From: Platycnemis pennipes
Lineage: Eukaryota > Arthropoda > Insecta > Odonata > Platycnemididae
Assembly (NCBI GenBank): GCA_933228895.1
Contig: OW121848.1
Location: 101,575,470-101,639,469 of the forward strand
DNA length: 64,000 nt
Direction of reading: 5' to 3'
Made by a program: the position numbers and the translations under genes
Shown: one piece after another, positions 22,751 through 34,234 of the stretch
How the letters are laid out: every line of letters starts with the position of its first letter
How positions within the stretch are numbered: position 1 is the stretch's first letter
The notes under the pieces: model-generated
What the model was told of the DNA's origin: nothing
The model's database searches: none
The model's input: the letters and a program-made list of their open reading frames with translations, nothing else

Positions 22751-24611
22751 ACGAGTCTCCACTGCAAATGAAGACGAAAAATCTGAATGCATGGTATGCT
22801 GTATGCCAGGGGTAGAGAAAAAATTAGAGGAAAACAGTTAAGCTTGCATAAAAAAATCTCATATCTTTTAAAAAATTAACTCATCCTCGCACACGGGAGA
22901 CACAAATTTCGTTCTGAAAATTCACGAGGATTAAAATTTCAGAGGACAAAGGTAAATGAGTCTCTTTTAATAAAAAAGGGAAACGTAGAATACAACAGTG
23001 AGGACGTAGCAAACACAGCATTTTACTTTAAAAGTGTAAACAAAAATTCATTAAATATATACTAGAATGTCCCACACAACTTTTAAATCAAGACCTAATC
23101 CCACATTAGAGCGCTGATTGCTGATTTTTAATAACTACAAACACTCGTAGCTTAGAGCTACGTCTCACAACTACAATGACTTTCTGAACTATAGTTGTAG
23201 TCTAAGGCGGGTCTTCAGGGTGGTTGTAGTTTGGTTAATCCTAGTCTGATTATGCAATTTTTGTCACTACACATCTCAATATAGAATTACCGATCCTAAA
23301 CTGCCACCCATCGCCCACTATAAATAATATACCGAGTCTTTCATGCACAAATAATAATTCATCAAAATATGGATTGATTGATGCGCTTTAAATGGCAAAC
23401 TTAAGCGTAAATTAAGGATAAAACTAAAGAGAATTGTAGGAGCAAATGCTTTGTACTCCTTTTCATGCTGGCAACGCTTTTGGCAGTAGAATTTCCTTGG
23501 CATTAACTTATGGGATTATACAATAAATAGGTGGCAAATGAAAAAAACAAAGAAACATAAAGAAAGACAAGCTAGGATTACCTTGTCGTTCAACGCAGTG
23601 GCATATAAAATTGAGAAAATTGCTTGTTTAACGCGTGATTGATATGCACAGAGATTTCTGGAATGTATCACTAAACATTGATTAGCAATATTCCATCGAG
23701 AACAACGTTCAAAGAATCTTTAGAAATGGGAAATGAATATAAACCACTAAAGCGAAAAAAGGAGCATAGGACAGGAACAGTTCAGGTATCAAAACTGATT
23801 CGATTTGAACGACCGAAAGTATCTCTTTAACTGCAGTATGACGTAATATGCTTAAACATGATTCAACTTAGTACTTCAAATTCAACTTTTTTTCATAAGT
23901 TTTAAACTTTTGGACATATTTAGCTTTTTAGGGACGATAACGTTTTTAGATAACTAGCATTGGATAAAGCATGCCGATGGGCAGGGGATAAACACATCCA
24001 TCCCTTTATAGTAGTGAGATCAATGGATTAATATGGTGTATTTGATGATGAGGTAACTCTTTATCGCTAAAACCGTTTCCATTAATCCCCATCTCATAAC
24101 ACAGGATCCATAAGCCCGGATTTGCAGCCGATGATTTTATAAGCCAGTCATACAACAACTCCGTATAGCTGGAAAATGGATTCGTGAGTCGTCGGTGGAT
24201 TAAGACAAATTTTACCACACAAAATAATAATAAATTGAAATTTTTAAGGCCCTTCTGTAGAATAGAAAATACAGGAAATTGAGAAACTAAAGTCATACGG
24301 TAAATCTCTCATTCGTTTAGAACTAATATTGAGTAAATTGAATTTTGGCCATCAGTATTTAGGTACGAATCATATTCTTCGTTCATCAAAATGGGCTATT
24401 AATCAAAGAGTAAAATTTGGAAAGCTTTCGGGTGATTATAGGTACAATACAGTACAACAATAACGATGCGTGATGATACAAGACAATCAGGTTAGATATA
24501 CTGATATCACATATGTAAAAATTATAGAGCACCTTGTAGGCAAAGAATACATGTAAATATTTTATTAATGCTAACGCTGATGATGGATTGCAATCAAATT
24601 TATGTATCGTC
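22751..24611. other. AT-rich spacer with an inverted ACTACAA cluster
   Basis: No gene seen. Between 23131 and 23232 the heptamer ACTACAA or its complement TTGTAGT occurs four times in alternating orientation, together with GTAGCT-TAG-AGCTAC at 23147-23161. This could fold into a multi-stem structure. The rest is featureless. Confidence 0.4.
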
Positions 24612-24827
24612 ATCATCCGTCAACAATCCTCAGATTGGTTTGACGCAGCTCTCCACTCAAATTTCCTATCGTCTGACCTCTTCATATTGATATAATTCTT
24701 CCCATTCACAACCTTTATAACTTATTCCATAGGTAGGTACACCTATCTCATCCGAGACCTGCTTGTTCCTATCTTTCCGTTCTCTTGTACCTCGACGGTT
24801 GTCTTCATCATGTCTCAAGATCATCAT
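24612..24827 (-). pseudogene. RTE-like 3'-end fragment (copy C)
   Basis: Read on the minus strand, this is the last about 215 bp of the RTE-like family. It runs from the RHD-GLMKT region (near 24815) through the terminal GCTGCGTCAAACCAATC-type sequence to the GATGATGAC tail near 24612. It abuts copy D, whose own tail (GATGAT repeats) starts at about 24828, so two fragments lie head to tail in the same orientation. No intact frame remains. Confidence 0.8.
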
Positions 24828-25145
24828 CATCATCGGTCAACAATCCTAGGATTGATTTGACGCAGCCCTCCACTCCATTCTTCTATCGGCCAACCTCTTC
24901 ATATTGACGTAGCTCCTCTCTTTTACATCCTTCACAACTTTCTTCATATACCTCATACGAGACCTGCCTTTTCCATTCTTACCGTTCATTTTTCTCTCGA
25001 CGATTGTCTTCATCAGGCCATCGTGTCTTAAAATGTGGCCTATTAAGTTGCCCGTCTTCTTTTTAAGGTTTTCAGTAGGCATCTCTTCTCTCCCACTCTT
25101 CTTAAGACTACTTCGTTTGTCACTCGGTAGATCCATTTTATCCAA
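24828..25145 (-). pseudogene. RTE-like 3'-end fragment (copy D)
   Basis: This minus-strand fragment starts within the IKWI segment near 25142 and carries an uninterrupted C-terminal stretch LIGHILRHDGLMKTIVERK, then GRSRMRYMKKVVKDVKERSY and LADRRMEWRAASNQS. It ends in GATGATGATGATGAT at about 24828. A frame shift separates the first about 25 residues from the rest (WIYRVTNEVVLRRVGE is in another frame). It is the inverted counterpart of the 3' end of copy B 1 kb to the right. Confidence 0.85.
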
Positions 25146-25270
25146 GGTCCTTTAAGAATAAGGTGGTCTCACTCACGCATCGTGCTCCAATTGGCTTGAC
25201 GTCACTGACGACCCTCATTCCCGCGGTCTTTGAATTTCATGCTCACGATCCTAAAGGTGTGCAATTTTTT

Positions 25271-25389
25271 CAGCATCACTTTGGGTATAATATTAACCAA
25301 ATATTACGCCAAAACCGTTCGATCGAGTATATTAAAACCTCCTAGAAAATTCTATTTGTTAATCAATTTTCCAGAAATATATTACACCA
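25271..25389 (+). repeat. 123-bp tandem repeat, left unit, with target site
   Basis: CTTTGGGTATAATATTAACC and the following about 90 bp recur from 26461. Taking out the RTE-like insertion and one copy of its target duplication leaves a repeat period of 123 bp, so a tandem dimer existed before the insertion. The unit ends with ATATTACACCA (25379-25389), the left target-site duplication. Confidence 0.8.
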
Positions 25390-26437
25390 TGACAACGTGG
25401 ATTGGAACATGATTCCAAAGGATCTGAAAGAAATTTGAGTATCATACAATGACCGAAGAGTTATCCACAGGTTGTATAAAAACCAGACACCCATAATCAA
25501 ACCAGGACCCTGCAGTACAGAAGCAAGCATAACGAAAGGAGTGAGACAAGGCTGGTTCACTGTCTCCCGTATTATTCATGTCTACATCGAGAAAGCCATC
25601 CAAGAAGACAAAGAAAAGTCTCCGGGAGTGAATATCCAAGGGGAGAATATCAGCATGCTACGTTTCGGCGATGACATAGCAGTCTTGGCAGAAACAGAAG
25701 GAGATCTAAAGAAGACACTAGGAAATATGAAAAGAACAATGACCAGATATAATTTGAAGATGAAAAAAAAGAAAACTAAGGTGTTGGTGTGCAGTAGAAG
25801 AAAGGAAGCCAGGACCATTGTTAAACTAGGAAAACAAAAAATCGAGGAGGTGGAAGAGTTCTGCTACCTGGGAAGCCGAGTAACCAGCGATGGACGAAGT
25901 AAAAGAGAAATTGCCAGTGGAATTGCTCAAGCAATAAAGGCATTTTACCAGAAGAAGATTCTGCTTACAGCGTCAAATACAAGCGTGGAAGTGAGGAAAC
26001 ATTTCATTAGAACCTCCATCTGGAGCATTCTACTATATGTCAGCGAAGCATGGACAATAACAGCAGCAGAGAAGTCCAGGCTGGAAGCATTTGAAATGTG
26101 GTGCTACCGAAGAATGATAAAGATAAAATGGATCGATTGAGTAAAAAACGAAGAAGTATTAAGAAGAGTGGGAGAGAAGAGTTGTCTACTGAAAACATTA
26201 AAAAGAAGACGGGACAACTTAATAGGCCACATCTTAAGACACGATGGCCTGATGAAGACAATCGTTGAGGGAAAAATGAACGGTAAGAATGGAAAAGGCA
26301 GGCCTCGTATGAGGTATATGGAGAAAGCAGTGAAAGATGTAAAAGAGAGGAGCTACGTCAATATGAAGAGGCTGGCCGATAGAAGAGACGAGTGGAGGGC
26401 TGCGTCAAACCAATCCTAGGATTGTTGACGGATGATG
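25390..26437 (+). mobile_element. RTE-like LINE insertion (copy B) with target duplication
   Basis: ATATTACACCA lies at both 25379-25389 and 26438-26448, which bounds a 5'-truncated insertion of 1,048 bp. It starts at codon D of the DNVDWN segment and ends in a GATGATG tail, the usual RTE pattern of a short 3' tandem repeat. It lies between the two units of a 123-bp tandem repeat, so it postdates that duplication. Confidence 0.92.
25391..26419 (+). pseudogene. RTE-like reverse transcriptase 3' part, two stops, one frame
   Basis: The whole insert reads in a single frame with only two stops. One is TGA at 25436-25438 (glycine expected). The other is TGA at 26138-26140, where the other copies have CGA in the WID-R context. 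Visible blocks are YNDRR, IHRLYKNQ, KGVRQGW (the usual C replaced by W), MLRFGDDIAVLAETEGD (FGDD for FADD), CYLGSRVTSDGRSK, RTSIWSILLYVSEAWT, and the basic C-terminus LIGHILRHDGLMKTIVEGK to WRAASNQS. The changed catalytic block and the stops make it inactive. It is the least damaged RTE-like copy in the window. Confidence 0.9.
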
Positions 26438-26560
26438 ATATTACACCAACCATTATATCGCTTTGGGTATAATATTTACCAAATATTATGTCAAATCCAT
26501 TCGATCAGCTATATTAAAACTTCCTAGAACATTCCATTTTTCATCAATTTTAAAAAAGAT
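26438..26560 (+). repeat. 123-bp tandem repeat, right unit
   Basis: It starts with the right target duplication ATATTACACCA (26438-26448). It then carries CTTTGGGTATAATATTTACC from 26461 and matches the left unit (25279-25370) with scattered substitutions to about 26560. Confidence 0.78.
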
Positions 26561-27239
26561 ATTCACTTACATACCCACCTAAAATATTTGAAAAGGCTAA
26601 TAATAGAACTAATTCTATTTTTAAACCACCCAGACGATCCCAGAAAAATATCATAGCCACCTTTGCATCGGTTAGGGTGTAATTTGGGTGTAATTTTGTA
26701 GCATGTCCGTCAGTCAGTCAATCAGTCATCTTGTATCCGTTTCGTTTTGTTCTCTCCCAAGTTTTGAGCTAAAAGAGTGAGGTGTGGTGCGTTGAGTGTG
26801 GATTCTCTGTCTGTATAATTTGGTAGTAGTTTTGGATTTTTAGCAGGCTGTGGTGCGGAAAAAAATGTAAAAAACCTGGTTTTTGAGAGTGGGAGAAAAC
26901 ATATAACGAAAATATGGTGTAAAAAAGTACAACAAATATAGGATAATTAGAGTGGGACACATTTCTCTATTTATAAAATAGTCATTTTCTTCTCTCTGCA
27001 TACGAAATGCTTATGAAAAGTTGGTTCACAAAAGTGTACAAAAATGCAAAGACTACTTGGAGTAGTGAAGCAGTAACTGCCTTCCTGAAGCACAAGCACT
27101 ACTGCCACCTATTGGTAATGTGTCATCAGTAGTTTCCAAACACTGTAAAATCTAATTTGACACTATAACACAAATATCACCGCAAGATCACACCAGACAG
27201 GGACGCCTGCACAGCTGGCAGCAGGTCTGCTAGTAAATT
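26561..27239. other. Spacer with GTCA-type short repeat and Helitron-like 3' end
   Basis: GTCAGTCAGTCAATCAGTCA lies at 26708-26727. At 27206-27225 a hairpin (CCTGC/GCAGG) is followed 4 nt later by CTAG (27230-27233) and T, the pattern of a Helitron 3' terminus. No matching 5' TC end or Rep/helicase frame was found, so an element is not claimed. Confidence 0.25.
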
Positions 27240-28660
27240 ACTTAATTCCAACATCACATTCAGGGTCAGATATTGAAGAAGAAGAAAAAAAGATAATAAT
27301 GCTAGAGTGTGAGGATAACGGAATGAATGAAAACTTTAGGAATGCGGGCGATATTAGTGAAGTACCAGATCTAAGCACCTGTGCACGGAAAAGGAATATC
27401 ACGATAAAAATATCTCGAATGACAGAGAGAGACATCAAAGAAAAGAATGAAGGCAAACCGCGCAACTACGAGAGAAAAGAAATATACGCTGGGAATAGAT
27501 GGTGTGCGAGAAAGGAAATGGAGAAGAATTGACAAGAGGCAAAAAACTTGTAGAGCTATAAACTGGGGCGAGAAAATAAAAGAGTGGAACGCCAGGAATA
27601 TTGGAGACAGTAAACATATGGAAAAGAGAATATATAAGAATCGAGGACGAAAAGAATATGCTGGTGTTAAGATAAATGGAGATGAGACAACACTCGTAAC
27701 TGCTTATTTTTTGCTGGTAAAAAAAGGAGAATAGGGAGAGAGATGAAGAAAATGAAACACCCGCAAAGGGAAATAGAGATGGTAAAACCTGATGGATAGA
27801 AGAAAAGATACGGAAGGGTAAGGAACATCCCATCTTGGGGATAAAAATAAAAGAGAGAATACCGAAGGTGAGCTGAGAAAAAGAGTTTCACTGCGGGTGG
27901 CTCCACGTGGGTTTAGTGCACGTGAAGGCTCGTGATTGCGAAAGTGCTATGGAGCAAGAAAATGAAAAAGATATATACGGAGGGTGGAAGAAGAAGCTGC
28001 GGTCGGTGTCTTAGATGAGAAGAAAAGGAAAAGAAGGCGGGATTTGGGAAGGAAAATGCTTTTGAGGATGGATGTTCAGGTTAGTTAGGGGGGAGGGAAT
28101 GGACGGGGACAAAACCTCTCTTAAAAAAAAGAGCGTTGTTGCCGAGAAGGGGATATACTTGGGTAATGGAGGTGTTAAAGGACGAGGGAGGAGCCAGCGA
28201 GAAAGAGAGAACAGAAGGAAAGGTAGAGGTGGAGAGAGACAGGGGCGAACCAGGACACATAGCTGAGATATGGAGTGGGAAGGCATCTACTAAAGAGAGA
28301 GGGAGAAGACGGGGCATGAATAATGAAGAGAGCAACATTGGCGGGAGAGGACGCGGTCTCCCTCCGCACCTTTCTTCCCCATCCTGGAAAGGCCAAGTTG
28401 AGACAAGTGCGGGGCCATAGAGAGACAGGCAAAAGTGTAAGGAAGCGGGTGGGAGTGAGGGGAAAGAGGAGTTTGTCAGATGGATGGGAGTGGTAAAAAT
28501 AGGGTGGGCTAGATGCATTATTGCTTGCGTGTTCATGTGCGCGGAATGGGAGGGCGGAATGACGCTGCGGAGGCTAAGATGGAATGTACCAGAGCTGAGG
28601 ATGAGGACAGCTGAAGGAATCGAAAGGCGGAAGAGCAAGGGGAGATTGTAATGATGTGCA
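27240..28660. other. GA-rich island
   Basis: The plus strand is purine-rich from about 27270 to 28650, strongest at 27960-28640. ORFs on both strands, including the 185-codon minus ORF at 28638-28081, are low-complexity products of this bias. An acidic run (DIEEEEKK at about 27270-27293) is not enough to name anything. Confidence 0.45.
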
Positions 28661-29693
28661 TTTAAACGTGGGGAAGCGGTGAGACAAAAGCTCCCAGTAA
28701 TGCCGGAGGTATAAATTGAGAGCCCGATCGAGTCACATTTAAAAGAGGACTAATGGATACAGTACCAATGCTTGTAAAAGGCTAATAGTAATTTCCTATA
28801 ATGTAGCAGAAAACCAACTTAATAAGCTTCTATATCCCATTTACTTCGGATATACTTCCCCCAAAATGATAGGTAATGGTAAAAATGCGCATATCCAGGG
28901 AATATGCCTTTCACTTGCAGCCTCAGATAGAAACCACAACGTTTCAATCGATTATTTTCCACGACCTAATTATTACAACACGTCTCCGTGTGATGGATTT
29001 ACTCTTAATGAACTCGGACAATACAATACCTAACGCTACCTATGTTTATAATATCTATGCTTCTCATTGCGTTAAGTTCATACAATAGCCTGGTTGAGAA
29101 CTTACTCGAGAAGATGATAACAACCTAAATTTTCACTCCTTGCTGAACTAACAGAATTTTTAATCATGCCATCATGAAATTTAAAACAAAACCAAACAGT
29201 CACAATTTTTACAAAAGAGAATGTATTGATAAAAGTAATTGTAAAAAAAATAAATGAAAGGTCATTAGGATAACCAATGATTTCCTGCATCCAACCTAAC
29301 TAAGTCTATAGTCAGATTTATTTTAAAATTTGGAATATTCCAACTCAACTGTGTCCTGACGTTAGAATCAGTAGGATTTCATTGTATAAACTTATGAGTT
29401 CCTCTGAAGTCATTTCAAAGGATGCGACGGAATTAATGAGCAAAAAGGGTGGTACTCTATAGCACATGAAGGCCAGCCTCAAGGGTAAATTAGCAGAAGG
29501 CTATTTCGGAGGTGAATGCTTTTTAGTACTTCATACTTTTCCTCAAATAGCCATGAAATAAGTATATTACGTTCTAATTTTTTCTGCTGCAGCATGTGAG
29601 GCTACAACAGTACCATTTAGTAAACCCAATTATCAAGTGTTACGTGTAGCAGCCCAATTGCACTCATGCAAATCAGGGATCCTGGTCAATCAA
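28661..29693. other. AT-rich spacer
   Basis: No supported exon or repeat. The 70-codon plus ORF at 28876-29088 shows no recognisable family. Confidence 0.5.
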
Positions 29694-29870
29694 CATTTTT
29701 TTTATTTATTTTTTATTTATTTTCCACTACCGCCGAAAACAGCACATGTGGCCTTTATATCGGGGTATTTAACACATAACAACAGACGAGCACACACAAC
29801 CATGTCCTGAGTGGTGAAAAAACCCACTTAACCACGCCGCCACCGGGGCCGACATTCGAAATAAGAAAGC
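29694..29870 (-). mobile_element. Probable tRNA-derived SINE
   Basis: Read on the minus strand, GGCCCCGGTGGCGGCGTGG is followed by TTAAGTGGG, which gives a pol III A-box-like TGGTTAAGTGG at 29834-29824. The B box is not clear and has probably decayed. The copy ends in an A/T tail of repeated AAAT units (complement of 29694-29724). A tRNA-like head with an A-rich tail is the SINE layout, but the missing B box and absent target duplication keep confidence moderate. Confidence 0.45.
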
Positions 29871-30640
29871 CAAAGATACTCAGGAAGGCACTCATTGAAA
29901 AAAGCAGATATTTAATTCTTTGCTGACTTTTCACAGAAATCATTTTAATAGAGACCGGCCCCGATATAGTCCTCTGGATGTTTTACACACTATGATGCCA
30001 ATTTGAAAATACCTGTGCATTAAACAACGATGAGTTCAAAATTCAAATGCTTGAAGAAGTTCATAGTTTTATCATGTAAAGTTGCACTGCATAAATCACT
30101 GCCCTGAAATAACCTACATATTATATTTTTGGCAATGTGAATTTAGACCACATGTTACGTTCTTGCGTTATTCATCTTTTCCTTGACCTGCTGAAAAATG
30201 ATTCAACTCATCCTAACTGATCACCCACGCAAGCATAGTATAAGGATTTTATTAAGAGCAAATATTTGAGATAAACGATATTTTCCCATTACACAATCAA
30301 TTTATATTCATATAATATATCCTGTTTAAATGCTCTTCCATGAAATTTACGTTCAGCAACGCTTATTAAAAAATTATAAAGATTATTACAGTAGGTGTAT
30401 ACAAAATAGAAACGTGAAAACTGTTCATCTCCTTCAATTCAGGCATCTCTCTAACGAAAATAACAGTTCAACGCCTTTATCATAACCTGACCACATTTCC
30501 CATGAGAATTCACTATGATGCTTCTACGTGTTCCACTAAAAATAAAAGGAAGTTAAGAACATATTTCCCTTCCTCGAGAACTAATGAATATCTTGTTCCG
30601 TTTAAAAAAGTCACGTCAAATTAGGTAGAATTTCAATGTA
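29871..30640. other. AT-rich spacer
   Basis: Nothing recognised. Confidence 0.5.
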
Positions 30641-31580
30641 TCCAAATAAAGACGTGAATGCACAGATTATGGGAAAAATCGAAAGGGGAATGGGCGAATA
30701 TAATACTCAGCGAAATATGATGCCTTTTTACTTTCTGATATCACGCATTAGTCGGAAAGGTAAACGACAGACGGAAACAAAAAACGAATTGAATCCAAGG
30801 AAGCGATCCTCTGAAAAATAAAACACGGACTAATACGCATGGAGAAGGAAGAAGGATTCCATTCCGCGTGGGGGAGATTTGGAAAGCTTTCGGATGGAAG
30901 GGAAGAAATGCAGACGCGAGACAGAGAATCAGAACGGAAATATGAAAAAAAAAGCGCGGGAATGAAGAAGCGATATTCGCGACACAACGAGGGGGAAAAA
31001 GGGAAAAAGAGCGTGGGAGACGGAGACAAGAGATGAGAGGAAAAATATACCTATGTATATATTATATGTACAAAACAAAATAAAATGCCATACGAACGAA
31101 AGACAAGACGCAGGATCGAAAAAATAATGCAAACTTTTAATGAAGAGCTGGTAGGGTGGAAAAGGATTTTCGGCGAGGGGCAGAAAGGAAGGAGGACTGT
31201 ATTCCCGGTGATGAGTCAAATGGGTGTGCGAAGAGGGCGACGCGACAGTGAAGGTCGATTTCAGGCGAGAAAGAAGGAATGAAAATACGACACGAGGAAA
31301 ACGGAAGGAGGAGAGAGAAAATGGTACAAGAGAGCTGGAAGGGTAAAGGAAGGAAAAAATATGAGGATGTTAGGTAAAAACGGAGAGAGGGAGAGAAATT
31401 TGGATGAGCAAAGGAGAACGGAATGGATTGAGAGAAAATACGTGACCTGAGAAAATGAATTTCGAGGGGTGCATAGGGGGTCACACGAGAGAAGAAAAAT
31501 ATAAGGAGGGAAAAATATAACGGAGAGAAATCGAAAGGGGGGAGAATTCTGGAGGTGTTGGTAAGGATATGAGGGGAAGT
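30641..31580. other. GA-rich island
   Basis: Strongly purine-rich on the plus strand; overlapping Lys/Arg/Glu ORFs on the plus strand and Phe/Ser/Leu ORFs on the minus strand are composition effects. No domain or splice pattern supports a gene. Confidence 0.5.
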
Positions 31581-33735
31581 AGGAGAGTGGAACAGGAGTT
31601 TATGGTTTAAGGGATAAAGGCTGGGAGCTTACTGGGTTAGGAAATGATGCCAAAGAAATTGGCAAGTGATTTTTTTTAAGGGATTTCGCAGAACAGTTGG
31701 CTATCAAAAGAATCCTTCGCATTCCTGGTCCTGTCTAAGCCAATCCTTGAAATTTCGAACGGCTGAGAGATTCCTATCCAATCGCACTGCTCAAACGATT
31801 GCTCAGTCACGTAAGGAAAATTATATGTACATACGTTCGCCGAAGACGACAGACAACGGCTCACTCTCAAGCATGTCACGCTCTACTTTTAGCGTAAGAT
31901 GCTTAACATGGCTCAGAGCATTTCAATGAATAAATAAGACGAGAAATAGGGCTCGAACTTTCAATAAAAATGATGGCATCATTTATTGTGCAATACGCTA
32001 CTAAAATGTTAATTTTATCCAATTTTTCATTCTAGATTGAGGTAAAATTCTTGTAGTCAAGAGTGAAAACAAACTGGCAGAAAAACAATTACTTCTAATT
32101 GAAAATAAAATTTCAGATATGACCTGCAATTAATAAACAAATGAAATAAATACGCGATTACTAAACATCTACGCCATTTATAAATGTATACATAAATAGC
32201 ATAAAGCTATATATTTTCCACCACAAAAAACACATAGTTGCATTTTCTTCATATCAATGGGCACGAAAAATATTCAGAAACAGATTTTACTCCCGCACCC
32301 AAGCCTTTATGCCCTAATGCCCCTCCACGCATCATCTATAATCCTCACGTAGTGTAACAGCAATCTTAATTTTGGTGTACCTTACAAAGAGTGAGTGACC
32401 GAACAAATGAAGGTGCATAAAAATTCTTACTAAATAATAACTTAAGTAGCTTCAATCGAACACAAATTGTCAATCTATTTAAACATTTCAACGCAAATAA
32501 ATATATTTTATACATCATAAACACTTGGCATGGGAACTCTCAAGACACAAAGAAATTTAATATATGCACCAAACCCACGTAAATTGCCCATAGTTGGACC
32601 AATGGAACTTAGCACATCACACCGACCCAAATATAAAGGTTCTGGAGCAAGTAAGAAGAAATATATCTAATAATAGGAAAACGTTAATGGTCGGGGGTGT
32701 GACAAAAAGTGAAAAAGCAATTATATGGATAGTTGTTGAAGAACTCATAAATTTATTTAAGATATGCCTGTATTAAATAAATTAAACACTCCCTAATTAG
32801 TATTGAAGCGGGGAAATGTGATATTAATAATGCTGTAAAATCAGCACAAAACATATCAACGTCTTCATGTTAACTAGATTTTAATTCGTATGCAATGGGT
32901 GAGGGTAACTTTCAGAATTAAAAAAAAATCATAAATGAAAAGAGTATTTTTGCTGGAAAGTTGTAATTCTTTTCGTACCGAAAGATATTTTGTCCGTTCA
33001 CATTCAGGCATAATCACAAATCCTAAAATTATGGAACAGATTCTATTCACTTTAGTTCTAAGATCCACTTGGAGAGAGCAATGCAAATAATAAATTGCAA
33101 TAATAAATAATAAAACGTTGTAGGCATTATTCAGGATAACTCATACACACATGCAGACGAAGATACCACATTCATAGACAATTTATGATTAAACGTGATA
33201 AGAAACGACGCTTTTTTCTTCTTGATTGAAATCAATTTGTAGAATGGCATTCACGTGAAAAAAGCTCGTCACCTGCTCCAAGGTCTCCAGCGCAAGAAAA
33301 GTAAGGGAATCATCTTTGCTACACCCTGGATAGTGGGAATCCCGTTTAACAGAACCGACTGAGAAACAGAATGAGCGAGAATAGCACATGACCCCGTAGT
33401 AAACCCATAAAGTCTTAAATGCAATCCGTGCGACACACATTACCCATGCAGAGTAGCCTGTTCGTAACTAAGCATATGCACAAATGTGGGTACAACAGGG
33501 CTCCACTAACTAAGTGCTAGAAACTCGAACCGTCTAAAATCACGGTAGGCTGTCACTCAACACATGGGATGGAGACTGAATATGGTGCCTTTCAGCAGTG
33601 AAGCGACGACGAGGAAACAGAACACTACCTTTATTATTTGCACAAATCTCGGCTATGGAATAAGATACAGCTTATAGCAATAACAGCCTCATCTCCCTCA
33701 CGAAGGTCATGGGGACGCGAAAGATATTTTCCCAT
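31581..33735. other. AT-rich spacer
   Basis: No supported exon. The minus ORF at 33440-33189 has a mixed, protein-like composition but no recognised motif or clean splice borders. Confidence 0.45.
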
Positions 33736-34130
33736 GGTATCATTGGTTTGGTAAGCAAAGCAGCGGTACTGAAGGGGAGCAAAGAAAATAAGGAGGTGGA
33801 AAGGAAAAAAGGGAAGGAAAAGAAAGCAGAATATTTTAATATATTTTTCGGATAGAGGAGTAGAAGGGAGCGAGGCAGGGTGCACAGACCAGCACCGCCG
33901 TCTCGAACAGATTCCGATGTCAAAGGAAAAAGAGGGTGGTGTTGGGTGCGGGTGGGTAGGGCGAAGGACGGATAGGAGGAGGCGGGGAGGAACGTCGCAG
34001 TACGCAGGGGAAAGAAAGGGTTGGAGAAGGACGGAGAGCGCAAGGTAAGTGGAAGGCCAAAAGGATGTATGAGGGATGAAAGGAAAAGAGAGAAGGAAAA
34101 TGCGGAGAGAGAGAGAACAGGGAGTAGGAA
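33736..34130. other. GA-rich half of a skew-switch island
   Basis: Purine-rich on the plus strand up to about 34130, after which the bias flips to pyrimidine. The 294-codon minus ORF (34518-33634) crosses the flip and is basic on one side and hydrophobic on the other, as expected from composition. Confidence 0.45.
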
Positions 34131-34234
34131 GATATGACGTCGCCATGCCACGATCACACGCCCTCCGCATCACACATACTAACACAATCTTCGTCTCTTC
34201 TCTATCCTCTCTTCTCTCTCTCTTTCTCCAACAG
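34045..34234 (+). other. Candidate 190-nt intron with full splice consensus
   Basis: The upstream edge is GCGCAAG|GTAAGT (34044/34045). A perfect TACTAAC branch-point consensus lies at 34177-34183. The downstream edge is a long pyrimidine tract ending CTCTTTCTCCAACAG| (34234/34235). Joined in phase 0, the frame is open from the TAG upstream and reads GLEKDGERK, then ASRHVSPEVKRAAAED and a stop, but there is no ATG in the upstream exon. It may therefore be the 3' end of a longer coding gene or a spliced non-coding RNA. The region is skewed toward pyrimidines, which raises the chance of an accidental tract. Confidence 0.4.

Noticed and set aside
28081..28638. 185-codon minus-strand ORF
   Set aside because: It is the complement of a GA-rich island; Ser/Pro/Leu low complexity with no motif.
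33189..33440. 83-codon minus ORF
   Set aside because: Mixed composition, but nothing to link it to a family or transcript.
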